Source of the DNA: Gemmatimonadaceae bacterium
GTDB lineage: Bacteria > Gemmatimonadota > Gemmatimonadetes > Gemmatimonadales > Gemmatimonadaceae
Length of the DNA: 46,565 bases
Direction: 5' to 3'
Assembly (NCBI GenBank): GCA_020853635.1
Contig: JADYYN010000274.1
Location: 1 to 46,565, forward strand
Shown here: piece after piece, positions 26,515-35,288 of the stretch
Numbering within the stretch: the first letter of the stretch is position 1
How the letters are laid out: each line of letters starts with the position of its first letter
The notes under the pieces: model-generated
Databases searched by the model: none
What the model saw: only the letters and a program-made list of their open reading frames with translations
What the model was told of the DNA's origin: nothing
Program-made: the position numbers and the translations under genes

Positions 26515-27657
26515 ATGCCTCTCGTAGCCTCTTGTTCACGCCTCGCGCTGATTGCTGGCGCGTTGCTCCTCGCCGCCGCGTGCTCCGGCGACGACCCCTT
26601 GGCGCCAGCGGGCCCCGGGAGTGCGTGGGCTGCGACCTCGCCGGTTGCCATCAATGGTGCGACGAGCTTCGACACCGAGCTCTCGCTCGCGCGTCGCGCG
26701 CGCATCGGGGTGGTGGTGTACGCGTTGGGCTCTGCCCCTGCGTCTGCGCCGGACGCGGGCTCGGTGCGCACCGCTGCTCTCGCCGGCACCGCCGTCGGTG
26801 CGATGCGTGCGACGACGCGCGAGGTGAGTGCCGACGGTGTGCGTCGCATCACCATCGACTCGCTCACCGCTGGTGCACAGTACGTCGCTTACTTGGTGGC
26901 TACGCCTATCGACGGTGATCCGGCGGTCACCGACTCCTCCACCGTGGTTGAGCTGCGAGGCACACTCGCCGTGCGGCAGGCTTCGACCACGTTCCAGGCG
27001 TCAAGTGTGAACGCAGCCATCGGGTACCTCTGGTACGCGCCGGAGTCGTATCGCAAGAGCAGCACGGAGCAGACCCCGTTGCTCGTGTTCCTGCACGGCA
27101 GCGGCGAGAAGGGCAACGGCACCACCGAGCTGAATCGCGTGCGCGTGCACGGGCCGCCACGCCTCGTGCACGAAGGGCGCGAGTTCCCGTTCATCGTGGT
27201 CTCGCCGCAGCTTCCGACGTCGCAGGGCGGATGGTCATCCGGGCTGGTGAAGCAGCTCATCGACACGCTCCAGTCGCGTTTCCGCGTCGATGCGAGTCGC
27301 ATCTACGTCACCGGACTCAGCCTCGGCGCCATGGGTACGTGGAGCTTCGCACTCGCGCACCCGACCGTCGCGGCGGCGGTGGTGCCGATCGCCGGCTCAG
27401 GAAACCCGGGCAGTGCCTGCAATATGCGCAACGTGCCGGTGTGGGCGTTCCACGGCGACAACGATGGCACTGTGAACATCTCCGGCAGCCGCTCGATGAT
27501 CGACGCACTCAACGCCTGCGTCCCGCAGCCCGGCGAGACGCCGCGGTTCACCGTGTACGCTGGAGTCGGTCACGACTCGTGGACGCGCACGTACAGCGGA
27601 TCGGCGGGGCACGACGTGTACGCCTGGCTGCTCACGCACCGGCGCGCGGCGCCGTAG
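26515..27657 (+). CDS. Esterase/PHB-depolymerase-like lipoprotein
   Basis: A 380-residue predicted lipoprotein (lipobox LLLAAAC near residue 23). The alpha/beta-hydrolase domain (about 175-380) has LLVFLHGSGEKG as the oxyanion strand, nucleophile S269 in TGLSLGAMG, D317 in FHGDNDGTV and H353 in VGHDSW. This is the arrangement of secreted esterases related to PHB depolymerase and feruloyl esterase. Residues 40-150 form a separate beta-rich region. It probably acts on polymers or esters at the outer membrane. Its last 26 nt overlap the convergent BaiN-family gene. Confidence 0.83.
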   Translation: MPLVASCSRLALIAGALLLAAACSGDDPLAPAGPGSAWAATSPVAINGATSFDTELSLARRARIGVVVYALGSAPASAPDAGSVRTAALAGTAVGAMRATTREVSADGVRRITIDSLTAGAQYVAYLVATPIDGDPAVTDSSTVVELRGTLAVRQASTTFQASSVNAAIGYLWYAPESYRKSSTEQTPLLVFLHGSGEKGNGTTELNRVRVHGPPRLVHEGREFPFIVVSPQLPTSQGGWSSGLVKQLIDTLQSRFRVDASRIYVTGLSLGAMGTWSFALAHPTVAAAVVPIAGSGNPGSACNMRNVPVWAFHGDNDGTVNISGSRSMIDALNACVPQPGETPRFTVYAGVGHDSWTRTYSGSAGHDVYAWLLTHRRAAP

Positions 27658-28912
27658 ACGCGCCGATACCCGCGGCGCGGCCGGTCGCCCAACTCCACAG
27701 GAAGTTGTACCCGCCGATCGGGCCGAACGCGTCGAGCACCTCGCCGCAGAGGAACAACCCCGGGTGCAGCTTGCTCTCCATCGTGCGCGGATCGATCTCG
27801 CCGAGGCTGACGCCGCCGCCCATGACCTCGGCCTTCTTGTAGCCTTCGTCGCCGCTCCACGGCAGTACGCAACGCACGAGCGTGTCGATCAGTCGCAGAC
27901 GCTCCTCGCGCCGCAGCTCGGCGAGTGAACGGGTGGGGTCCACGTTCGCTACCGCGATGAGTGCAGTCGCGAGACGGTCCGGCATCTCCGCGCGAACCGC
28001 GCCGAGCACGGTGCGCGTGCCGGCGGGCTTGAGCGCGAGGTCCCACGCGTCATCGTCGAGTGCAGTCCAACGCACCGTGAGACGCGCGCGGTCCTTGCCC
28101 GTGTCGCCCTCTTGGCGCGAGCGCACGAGCACGTGTGACACGTCGAGCACGGAGGGGCCGCTGTAGCCGTGATGCGTGAACAGGAAGCCGCCGGTGGCCG
28201 TGGCCGAGCGTGTGGCGGAGCGGGCGGTGAGCGTGACGGTGAGCGAGAGACCGGCGAGTGTGGCGAATGCGCCGGAATCGTCGAGGAGCGGCGTGAGGGC
28301 CGCGTAGGTGGGGTGGATGGTGTGGCCGAGCGCGCGAGCGAACGCGAGGCCGGCGCCGTCGCTGCCGGTGGCGGGAACCGAGAGTCCACCGCAGGCGACG
28401 ATCACCGCGTCCGCGCTGAGCTCGGTGGCATTGGTGAGCGTCACGCGCCACGCAGTACCCGCGGGCGCGATCGAGTGCACCCGTGTCTCCATCATGCGCT
28501 TCGCACCGCGTGCGTCGGCGAGTGCGATCAGCCCATCACGGACATCGCGTGCCTTGTGCGAGGCAGGGAAGACCTTCCGCAGCGCCGGCTCGTCCACCAG
28601 CGCGATGCCGACCTCCTGCTCGAAGAACCGTCGCTGCTCGGCGAGCGGCCACGACCGGATGATGCGCCGCATAGTGTTCACCGACGAGTCGGTGATGAAT
28701 CGCGTCTCGTCGAGCACGAGTGGCAGGACGTTGCAGCGGCCACCGCCACTGATGAGGATCTTGCGCCCGCCGTCCTTGGTGCCTTCGATCAGCGTGGTCT
28801 CCGCGCCAGCGCTGGCGGCGAAGATCGCCGCCATGGTGCCGGCGGCGCCGGCACCGATGACGATGACGTGGCGTGGTCGGCTCGAAGGATTCGCGGGAGG
28901 TAGTCGTGTCAC
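27632..28912 (-). CDS. BaiN/RdsA-family NAD(P)/FAD-dependent oxidoreductase
   Basis: A 426-residue flavoprotein of the HI0933/BaiN family. FAD-binding GAGAAG is at residues 20-25. It is followed by GGRKILISGGGRCNV, a family hallmark, then CGGLSVPATGSDG and TGGFLFTHHGYSGPSVLD. The C-terminal FAD contacts are MGGGVSLGEIDPRTMESK and LFLCGEVLDAFGPIGGYNFLWSWATG. The role is uncertain; characterised members reduce enoyl substrates. The start is GTG 28912, with no Shine-Dalgarno and a TAAGTT box 7 nt upstream. It follows a beta-propeller gene by 38 nt and overlaps the esterase at the 3' end. Confidence 0.88.
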   Translation of the reverse strand: MTRLPPANPSSRPRHVIVIGAGAAGTMAAIFAASAGAETTLIEGTKDGGRKILISGGGRCNVLPLVLDETRFITDSSVNTMRRIIRSWPLAEQRRFFEQEVGIALVDEPALRKVFPASHKARDVRDGLIALADARGAKRMMETRVHSIAPAGTAWRVTLTNATELSADAVIVACGGLSVPATGSDGAGLAFARALGHTIHPTYAALTPLLDDSGAFATLAGLSLTVTLTARSATRSATATGGFLFTHHGYSGPSVLDVSHVLVRSRQEGDTGKDRARLTVRWTALDDDAWDLALKPAGTRTVLGAVRAEMPDRLATALIAVANVDPTRSLAELRREERLRLIDTLVRCVLPWSGDEGYKKAEVMGGGVSLGEIDPRTMESKLHPGLFLCGEVLDAFGPIGGYNFLWSWATGRAAGIGASTAPRAGA

Positions 28913-28919
28913 ATCGGGA

Positions 28920-28925
28920 AACTTA
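28920..28925 (-). promoter_or_regulatory. -10-like hexamer TAAGTT, leaderless arrangement
   Basis: On the minus strand TAAGTT ends 7 nt before GTG 28912 of the flavoprotein gene. No Shine-Dalgarno is present. Confidence 0.45.
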
Positions 28926-28950
28926 GTCCCGCCCGACCCGATCAGAGGGA

Positions 28951-30090
28951 CTACTGCGTCCGATCGATCTTGAAGCGCACCACCGTCGGCTCTCCGTCGG
29001 CGGTGAGGACCGCCGTGTACACGAAATCGCCGCGCACCGTGAACGGTGCCCAGGTGATGAGGCGCGATTCGCTGGTGGTGGCGGTCGCGATCAGCTCGCC
29101 CGACTGGCGATAGATGTCGAACAGGAAGCCACCCTTGCTGTCGGCGCGCTGCACCCAGATGCGTGCGGAATCGTCCACCACGATGCGCTCGATGAGCGGC
29201 TTCACAGCGGGGATGCGCGAGAAGTCGAGCCCAGTGGGGCCCTTCTCTTCGAGAGCATCGATCTCGCGGCGGCGCTCCTCGTCGGTGACCGGGAGCGCCG
29301 CGATGTCACGCGTGATGCGCAAGGTGTCGGTGTGGCCCGGATGGAGTCGCACGATCTCGTACCGCGCCGAGTTGAAGGCGCACCATACGTTCCCGATAGC
29401 ATCGAAGTCGCTCTCGGGGCGGGCGGCGAAGGGAATCGGCCGATGCGTCGTGCGAGTCCCCGACCGTGTGATCCACGTCGCGGCCTCATCGAGTTCCTTG
29501 GAGCGGCACTCGGGTTGTGTCTGCAGGGTGTCCACGGCGGAGAGATCTCGCCGCACGGCGCGGAGGACGTAGCTGTAGGTCGGCGGGTCTCCGGCCATGA
29601 CCCGACAGTCGACATCGACCATCCGGCCGGTATCGTCCTCCTTTGGATCCCACCGCCCCTGCGACGTACAGGACGACATAGTCATCGACCCTTGGAACAC
29701 GCCTTCGCCGTCGAGGATGGTGAGGCGACCGTTCGCTTCGTCCCGGATCCAGAGGCGGCCGTCGCGCGCGAGTTGGATACCCTCCGCATTCAGGATCTCG
29801 CCGGGTCCTGAGCCCTTCCTCGCGATCAGACGGATGAACTGCCCATCGCGGTCGAACAGCCGGATCTCCTGATCAGTCTGCTCGTAGATGAACATCCGCC
29901 CGAGCGAATCGACTTCGAGGCCCTTCACCCAGGAGAACAGCGTCGGACCGTCCTCTTCGCTGCCGATCCGCAAGTCGGCCGTAAGGGTCCATTGCGGCGT
30001 GGGCGTGGCAACGTCACGCGGCGCACAGGCCGTGCCGAGGCACAAGAGGGCGATCGTGGCGGTGTTCCGTCGTACGCGAGCACACGTCAT
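28951..30090 (-). CDS. 6-bladed beta-propeller lipoprotein
   Basis: A 379-residue exported protein (lipobox LLCLGTAC, Cys22). It has NHL/6-bladed propeller blades: VKGLEVDSLGRMFIYEQTDQEIRLFDRDGQFI, IQLARDGRLWIRDEANGRLTILDGEG and RIVVDDSARIWVQRADSKGGFLFDIYRQSG. Function is unknown; the fold usually binds protein or carbohydrate. The start at ATG 30090 has GAGAGG about 10 nt upstream; a longer frame to 30144 adds an unlikely N-terminus. It follows dgkA by 20 nt and is probably the last gene of that operon. Confidence 0.78.
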   Translation of the reverse strand: MTCARVRRNTATIALLCLGTACAPRDVATPTPQWTLTADLRIGSEEDGPTLFSWVKGLEVDSLGRMFIYEQTDQEIRLFDRDGQFIRLIARKGSGPGEILNAEGIQLARDGRLWIRDEANGRLTILDGEGVFQGSMTMSSCTSQGRWDPKEDDTGRMVDVDCRVMAGDPPTYSYVLRAVRRDLSAVDTLQTQPECRSKELDEAATWITRSGTRTTHRPIPFAARPESDFDAIGNVWCAFNSARYEIVRLHPGHTDTLRITRDIAALPVTDEERRREIDALEEKGPTGLDFSRIPAVKPLIERIVVDDSARIWVQRADSKGGFLFDIYRQSGELIATATTSESRLITWAPFTVRGDFVYTAVLTADGEPTVVRFKIDRTQ

Positions 30091-30110
30091 GTCGGCGGCC
30101 CTCTCGGAGG

Positions 30111-30515
30111 TCAGAAGAACAACGGTCCCGCGATCACGGTCCACGCCAGCAAGGACATCAGGATGGAAAGCCCCACCGCGGCGCTGCCAAGGTCCTTGGC
30201 GCGGCCGGCGAGCGGGTGCAGCTCCATCGAGACCCGGTCAACGATGGACTCGATCGCGGTGTTCAGCAACTCTACGACCAGGACGAGGAGCATGAGGAGG
30301 ATAAGCAGCAGGCGTTCGACTGTGGAGACGGGAAGCCACCACGCGAGTGGCCCGAGCACCACGAAGGCGAGGAGTTCCTGCCGGAAAGCCGCCTCATGTC
30401 GGAACGCGTCGCGGAGTCCGCTCGCGGTGTAGCGCATCGCGTTCGCGATGCGCTTGAGCCCGCCCACACTCTTCAGATCAGCTGCCGAGCCCGGCGGTGT
30501 CGAACGCTCAGCCAT
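30111..30515 (-). CDS. dgkA: Diacylglycerol kinase
   Basis: A 134-residue integral membrane protein, close to E. coli DgkA (122 residues). DgkA phosphorylates diacylglycerol (or undecaprenol in Gram-positives) with ATP, recycling lipid. Three hydrophobic segments are visible, together with the signature VVELLNTAIESIVDRVSMELHPLAGRAKDLGSAAV, whose ELLNTAIE and KDLGSAAV blocks are the catalytic motif. The start at ATG 30515 overlaps the upstream gene by 8 nt. An upstream ATG-like start would extend into the previous coding sequence and has no support. Confidence 0.93.
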   Translation of the reverse strand: MAERSTPPGSAADLKSVGGLKRIANAMRYTASGLRDAFRHEAAFRQELLAFVVLGPLAWWLPVSTVERLLLILLMLLVLVVELLNTAIESIVDRVSMELHPLAGRAKDLGSAAVGLSILMSLLAWTVIAGPLFF

Positions 30516-30867
30516 TCGCCGACCCTGCGCCGCGCGGTGACGTGATCGCGCGCACCAGTGCCGCCGCGCTCGACGCAAGCAAGGCAGGGAACGCGATCGT
30601 GAGCACCACCAACGGCCCCGCCCCCACCTGCATCGCCGCGCCCACCGACTGCATCACCGACCCCGCCGGCGCACCGCGCGACGACACCCAGAGCAGCACG
30701 CCCCACGCCAACATCGCCGCGAACCCCGCGAGCAGCGGCACGGCCGCGTCACCACGTCGCACGAACGCCCAGATCGCCGCCACCACGGGCACCATCCACC
30801 AGCTTACCGTCCACGTGAGCGTCGCCATCGCGGCGGTCACGCCGAGGAACCACAGCATGCGGTTCAT
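30508..30867 (-). CDS. Small hypothetical membrane protein
   Basis: A 119-residue protein of unknown family. Four hydrophobic segments (about 4-20, 22-36, 46-63 and 77-105) are separated by short charged turns (FVRRGDA). The start ATG 30867 overlaps the penicillin-acylase stop by 4 nt (ATGA), and GGAGGTG precedes it by a short spacer. Its own stop overlaps dgkA by 8 nt. It is translationally packed between both neighbours, so a membrane role linked to one of them is likely, but I cannot name it. Confidence 0.75.
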   Translation of the reverse strand: MNRMLWFLGVTAAMATLTWTVSWWMVPVVAAIWAFVRRGDAAVPLLAGFAAMLAWGVLLWVSSRGAPAGSVMQSVGAAMQVGAGPLVVLTIAFPALLASSAAALVRAITSPRGAGSANG

Positions 30868-33422
30868 CGCGCACCTCCGGCCGGCGACAACGTGAGGGCA
30901 CTCAGCAGGTTCTCCGGACCGAGTTCCGCGCTCAGCCGCGGCATCAACAGCGGCGCGAGTTGTCCGGTGCGCCACAGCTCCACGCGGTCCGCATACCGCG
31001 ACGACACCGGGTTGCCACTCTGCCCGCCGGGATAGGTGCCCCACGCGTTCACGTCATCGCCGAGCTCCACGACGAAGCGCCAGCTCGCGCCGAACGTGCC
31101 GCGGCCCTCGTTGGGACTCAACGTGCCCGGCCCGGACTGCACACTGAGCCCCTCACGAGAGAATCCGGGCAGCTGCAGAAGATGCCGGATACTCGCCTGA
31201 CGCACGTCGCTCCACTTCCACTGCTCGGGCTCATTGCCACGTCGCGCACGCGTCGCACGCCACGTTTCCTTCAACGATTCGATCAGCAACTGGTCGCGCG
31301 TCTCCACGGCGTTCGGCGTGGAGCGGTCGTCCCACCACACCGAGCCGACATCCTCGAACAAGCGCGCGAGCATCATCGTGCTCGGACTTCCCACGCGACG
31401 GTTCTCGCCGGGGATCACGAACTCGTCCCACGTGCGCCGCTGCACTTCGTTGAGCAGCGCATCGAACAGCACCGGCCCCTTCTCCTCCGGTGTGAAGCTG
31501 CCGTTCCACTTCTCCAAGTAGGCGAGCGCGGCATTGGCGTCGGCGTCCATCAGGTCCGCCCGCGCCAGTGCGGCGGCACGCAGCGCCGACCGCACCACGT
31601 CGGTCAACACACTCTTCGGATCGGTGTGCGCGAGCCGCATCTTGTCCGGCGTCATGCCGGCATCCGCCCGCAGGATCTCATTGATGCGCATCGCGCGCCA
31701 CGGCGTGGGCCAGTCCCAGCCGAGGTAACGCGGACGCACACTCGGGTCGAGCGGCTGCTGGTTGTTGCTGGCGAGATATCCCTGCGCAGGTGCGAGGGCC
31801 TGCGGATAATCGGCCAGCGGCCAGTCGCCGATCCAATCGCTCTTGGCGGTGCTGCCGTCGAAGATGCGGTCGCCGCGTCCATCGCCGGGCCGAATAGGAA
31901 AGCGCCCGGTCGCACGGATGCCGATAGTGCCCGCACGATCGGCCACAAGGAAGTTCTGTGCGGGCGACTTGTACGACTCCATCGCGCGGTACCAACCCGT
32001 CGCGTCCGTCGCACGCATCGCGCTGCGCAGTGCGCTCGCTTCGTCCGAGGGCTCAAGCGCCGTCCAGCGCAACGAGAGCCAACCTTCGGGCGTGGAGAGC
32101 AGCGGGCCGCGATGCGTGCGGCGAAGCGTGTCCGTCGCGAGCACTTCACCCTGCTTGCCGCGATACACCTCTTCGCGAAGCGTCAGTGCACGCCACGCAC
32201 CGTCCACCTGATACTTCTTCGGCGAAATCGAGTCGTCCACCACTTCGCGATAGAAATCGGTCACATCCGCGCCGGAATTGGTCGCCGTCCACGCCACATC
32301 GCGATTGAATCCGATGGGGATCACCGGCGCGAGCGGGAACGTGACACCGTACACGTCCAACTCCCCTTCAATCACCAGATGCACCTCATACCACACACTC
32401 GGCAGTGACAACCCGAGGTGCGGGTCGCCCGAGAGTAGCGCGCGACCACTTGCCGAACGCGCAGGTGCGACGGCCCAGTTGTTGGAGCCCACCACGGCAT
32501 CGCCACGCGTGAAGCTCTGCGGAGCGCCGTGCACGAGCTCAGGATCACGCGCACGAAGGTCCGGGCCGAGTGCGACTCGGACATGCGCGCGCTCCGCACG
32601 TTTCGCCGCGGCGAGCGCCTTCGCGTCCGGCACCGATGGTGCGGGGAAACGCATGGGCGCGAACCGCGGGCCCGTGCGGCCGGCGACCGGTTCGATCGGC
32701 TCCTGGATGGGCGAGTTCACCGGGAACAGCGCATCGGTGGCCTCGCGCCCGATCATCGCCTCGATCGCACCGCGCTGCAGCTCCTCACTCTGCCACGACA
32801 ACACCTGCGCCATCTCGGCCAGCAACGAATAGCCTTCGTGGTCCTGGAACGTTCGCGGTGTCGCGCCGAGGAGCTTGTACTCCACCGGGATCTCCTCGGG
32901 TCGGAGCGAACGCACATAGGCATTGACGCCTTCGAAGTACGCGATGGCCTCAACGCGCGTGGGCGCGTCCTTGGGCAGTGCGTCCCAACGGGCCTTGGCA
33001 GCGGCCGCCAGACCGCGCTCACGCGACTGCCGGTCCACCGGCAACGTCTGTGTGCCCGCGAGTTCCGAGAGCGTGCCCTCGACCTTGCGCGCCGTGAGCT
33101 CCATCTGGAACAGGCGGTCACGTGCATGCACCCAGCCGAGCGCGCGCGCGAGGTCCACGCCGTTCTTGGCGAAGATGTGCGGGACGCCGCGAAGGTCGTA
33201 GCGTACGTCCACCGGGGCGGTGAGGCCCTCGATCTCCAACTGTTGCGTGGCCGGGAGTTCGGCGACGCGCGCCGCAGCCCACACGCCGCGCGCGGGGTCG
33301 AGCAGCGTGCCCAACGCGGGCAAGGCGCCCACGGGCTTGAACCCCACCCACAACGCACCGCCCAACGCACAGGCAGCGACCGTGCCGCTGAACGCGCGAG
33401 GGAGCTGCCGGAACCCGACCAT
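30864..33422 (-). CDS. Penicillin acylase family (N-terminal nucleophile) hydrolase
   Basis: An 852-residue amidase precursor of the penicillin acylase/acylhomoserine-lactone acylase family. A hydrophobic N-terminal segment (about 10-28) suggests export or membrane anchoring. The alpha-chain region contains ALGWVHARDRLFQMEL and AYFEGVNAY. Autocleavage is expected just before S313 in AVVGSNNWAV. That serine becomes the nucleophile of the beta chain, followed by LSGDPHLGLSLPSVWYEVHL. An alternative GTG at 33452 overlaps the upstream stop (GTGA). I prefer 33422 because GAGGGGG precedes it. The natural substrate is unknown; beta-lactams are only the family name. Confidence 0.9.
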   Translation of the reverse strand: MVGFRQLPRAFSGTVAACALGGALWVGFKPVGALPALGTLLDPARGVWAAARVAELPATQQLEIEGLTAPVDVRYDLRGVPHIFAKNGVDLARALGWVHARDRLFQMELTARKVEGTLSELAGTQTLPVDRQSRERGLAAAAKARWDALPKDAPTRVEAIAYFEGVNAYVRSLRPEEIPVEYKLLGATPRTFQDHEGYSLLAEMAQVLSWQSEELQRGAIEAMIGREATDALFPVNSPIQEPIEPVAGRTGPRFAPMRFPAPSVPDAKALAAAKRAERAHVRVALGPDLRARDPELVHGAPQSFTRGDAVVGSNNWAVAPARSASGRALLSGDPHLGLSLPSVWYEVHLVIEGELDVYGVTFPLAPVIPIGFNRDVAWTATNSGADVTDFYREVVDDSISPKKYQVDGAWRALTLREEVYRGKQGEVLATDTLRRTHRGPLLSTPEGWLSLRWTALEPSDEASALRSAMRATDATGWYRAMESYKSPAQNFLVADRAGTIGIRATGRFPIRPGDGRGDRIFDGSTAKSDWIGDWPLADYPQALAPAQGYLASNNQQPLDPSVRPRYLGWDWPTPWRAMRINEILRADAGMTPDKMRLAHTDPKSVLTDVVRSALRAAALARADLMDADANAALAYLEKWNGSFTPEEKGPVLFDALLNEVQRRTWDEFVIPGENRRVGSPSTMMLARLFEDVGSVWWDDRSTPNAVETRDQLLIESLKETWRATRARRGNEPEQWKWSDVRQASIRHLLQLPGFSREGLSVQSGPGTLSPNEGRGTFGASWRFVVELGDDVNAWGTYPGGQSGNPVSSRYADRVELWRTGQLAPLLMPRLSAELGPENLLSALTLSPAGGAR

Positions 33423-33448
33423 CGACTGCCCCCTCGTGCGTTCGTCCG

Positions 33449-34225
33449 TCACCCGCGGTCTCCGATGATGCCGCCGAGCACACCCGCGGCACCGCCCTGT
33501 CGCTGCATCGCCGGGGCGTGGGCAATCACGCGTTCGGCGAGCCGCGAGAAGGGCAGGGTCTGCAGGATCACGCGACCCGGACCCGTGAGCTTCACATAGA
33601 AGAGGCCTTCGCCACCGAAGATCGCGGTCTTGATGCCCTTCACCATCTCGATGTCGTAGTCCACCGAGGCCTGCATGGCGACCAGGCAACCGGTGTCGAC
33701 GCGCAGCACTTCGCCGGCGCGCAGGTCGCGCTCGATCAGCGTGCCCGATGCCGCGAGGAACGCGAGGCCGTCACCACGCAGACGCTGCAGGATGAAGCCT
33801 TCGCCACCGAAGAAGCCCGCACCGATGCGCTTGGTGAACGCGATGTCGATGTCGGTGCCGCGCGCGGCGCAGAGGAAGCCGTCCTTCTGCGCGATGAGCT
33901 CGCCCCACTGCTTGAGGTCGGCGACGAAGATGCGGCCGGGCGTGGGCGCGGCGAACGCGACGTCGCGGCGCTGCGCGGCGGCGTTGCCGAACAGCGTGAT
34001 GAAGAACGACTCGCCGGTGAGCAGACGTTTGCCCGCGCCCATGAGCTTGCCGAACAAGCCGCCGCCCTTGGCGTTGGGGTCGAGCGTGGTCGCCATCTCG
34101 ATGCCGTCCTCCATGTACATCATGGCGCCGGCTTCGGCGAACACGGCTTCGCCGGGATCGAGGGTGATGATGACACCCTGCATATCGTCACCGACGATTC
34201 GGTAGTCGATCACATCGGAGGCCAC
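33449..34225 (-). CDS. AIM24/TIGR00266-family protein
   Basis: A 258-residue protein built of pseudo-repeated beta motifs. Recognisable parts are ITLDPGEAVFAEAGAMMYMEDGIEMAT, GGGLFGKLMGAGKRLLTGESFFITLF and GGEGFILQRLRGDGLAFLAASG. It ends GGEGLFYVKLTGPGRVILQTLP. Family members are cytoplasmic and of unknown function. The start is GTG 34225 with AAGGA 6 nt upstream; longer frames run into the GA-rich repeat. It heads the operon with penicillin acylase, the small membrane protein, dgkA and the propeller gene. Confidence 0.83.
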   Translation of the reverse strand: MASDVIDYRIVGDDMQGVIITLDPGEAVFAEAGAMMYMEDGIEMATTLDPNAKGGGLFGKLMGAGKRLLTGESFFITLFGNAAAQRRDVAFAAPTPGRIFVADLKQWGELIAQKDGFLCAARGTDIDIAFTKRIGAGFFGGEGFILQRLRGDGLAFLAASGTLIERDLRAGEVLRVDTGCLVAMQASVDYDIEMVKGIKTAIFGGEGLFYVKLTGPGRVILQTLPFSRLAERVIAHAPAMQRQGGAAGVLGGIIGDRG

Positions 34226-34240
34226 GTGAGTCCTTGGTGG

Positions 34241-34290
34241 GAGGTGTGAGGTGGGAGGTGTGGGGAACTGCGCGTCTCTGCTCACACCTC
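34241..34290. repeat. GAGGTGTGAG inverted repeat (GA-rich family)
   Basis: GAGGTGTGAG (34241-34250) pairs perfectly with CTCACACCTC (34281-34290). The 19-nt string at 34243-34261 recurs exactly at 41550-41568. Confidence 0.65.
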
Positions 34291-34405
34291 GCTGGTACCA
34301 AAAATACGGTCTTGGCAGGCCAGCGTGTCAGTCAGGCACCATTCCGTTACCCGCTGTCCAATTGCGAGGACATCGACACGGATCGAAACAACGCACCTTG
34401 TTGTC

Positions 34406-34421
34406 ACGTAAGCACTTACGT
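34406..34421. promoter_or_regulatory. 16-bp palindrome upstream of the LpoB-like gene
   Basis: ACGTAAG-CA-CTTACGT is a dyad with 7-nt perfect arms, in an unusually AT-rich intergenic stretch of 296 bp. It lies 100 nt before the ATG at 34522 and is a plausible operator. No regulator is known. Confidence 0.45.
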
Positions 34422-34521
34422 AGTCGTCTATCTGTGGCACCAACCATGCGTTCAATAGTAATCGAGCGGGACGACCCGCCAGCTTGACCTGACCCCAGTC
34501 CGTTCCCACCCGGGAGACCGT

Positions 34522-35127
34522 ATGCTCCGCAGCCGATCCATCCTCGCGCTCACCGTCGCCGCCCTCGCCCTCTCGGCCTGCGGCATCAAGCGTGTCACCC
34601 GTGTCGATCCCGAGTCGGTCACCGACCTCTCGGGCAAGTGGAACGACACCGACTCGCGCCTCGTCGCCAACGAACTCATCGGGCAGTCGCTGAATGCGAA
34701 CTGGTCGCGTGAGTGGGCGGCGAGCCACAACGGCCAGTCGCCGACCGTGATCGTCGGTGAGTTCCGCAACAAGACCATGGAGCACATCGCCGTCGGCACG
34801 TTCGTGCGCGACCTCGAGCGTGCGTACGTGACGTCGGGTGCGGTGAAGGTGGTGGCCAGCGCGTCGGAGCGCGATGAAGTGCGCGCCGAGCGGGTGGACC
34901 AGCAGACGAACGCCAGCGCCGAGACCCGCGCGCGCATGGCGCGTGAGCAGGGCGCGCGCTTCATGCTGCAGGGTGATGTGCAGGCGATCGAGGACTCAGA
35001 AGGCCGCGAGAAGATCGTGTTCTATCAGATCGACGCGACGCTCATCGACCTCGAATCCAATTCGAAGGTCTGGGTGGGGCAGCACAAGATCAAGAAGTAC
35101 ATCCAGCGTCGCCGGCTGACGCCGTAA
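34522..35127 (+). CDS. LpoB-like penicillin-binding-protein activator lipoprotein
   Basis: A 201-residue lipoprotein (lipobox LALSAC, Cys20). Residues 30-180 match the LpoB family: VDPESVTDLSGKWNDTDSRLVANELIGQSL, PTVIVGEFRNKTMEHIAV, ARFMLQGDVQAIED and YQIDATLIDLESNSKVWVGQHKIKK. In enterobacteria LpoB crosses the periplasm and activates PBP1b; the family here may have broader roles. GGGAG lies 5 nt before the ATG. Together with the next two lipoprotein genes it forms a cluster like that described for LpoB with COG3014-type genes. Confidence 0.82.
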   Translation: MLRSRSILALTVAALALSACGIKRVTRVDPESVTDLSGKWNDTDSRLVANELIGQSLNANWSREWAASHNGQSPTVIVGEFRNKTMEHIAVGTFVRDLERAYVTSGAVKVVASASERDEVRAERVDQQTNASAETRARMAREQGARFMLQGDVQAIEDSEGREKIVFYQIDATLIDLESNSKVWVGQHKIKKYIQRRRLTP

Positions 35128-35149
35128 GCGTCAGCCTTCGACGGCTGGA

Positions 35150-35193
35150 GATGGTGGAGGGCAGAAGGCAGAAGGTGGATCGACTCCACCATC
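35150..35193. repeat. GATGGTGGAG inverted repeat behind the LpoB-like gene
   Basis: GATGGTGGAG (35150-35159) pairs perfectly with CTCCACCATC (35184-35193). A GGCAGAAGGCAGAAGG stretch lies between, and the whole starts about 20 nt after the stop codon. Confidence 0.65.
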
Positions 35194-35288
35194 CTCCCGC
35201 TCCACGCATCCGCCCCGCGCCCCGTATCCCGTATCACACTGCCAACTGCCATCCGGCATCTGCCATCCGCCTCTACCGTGAGACCCCC

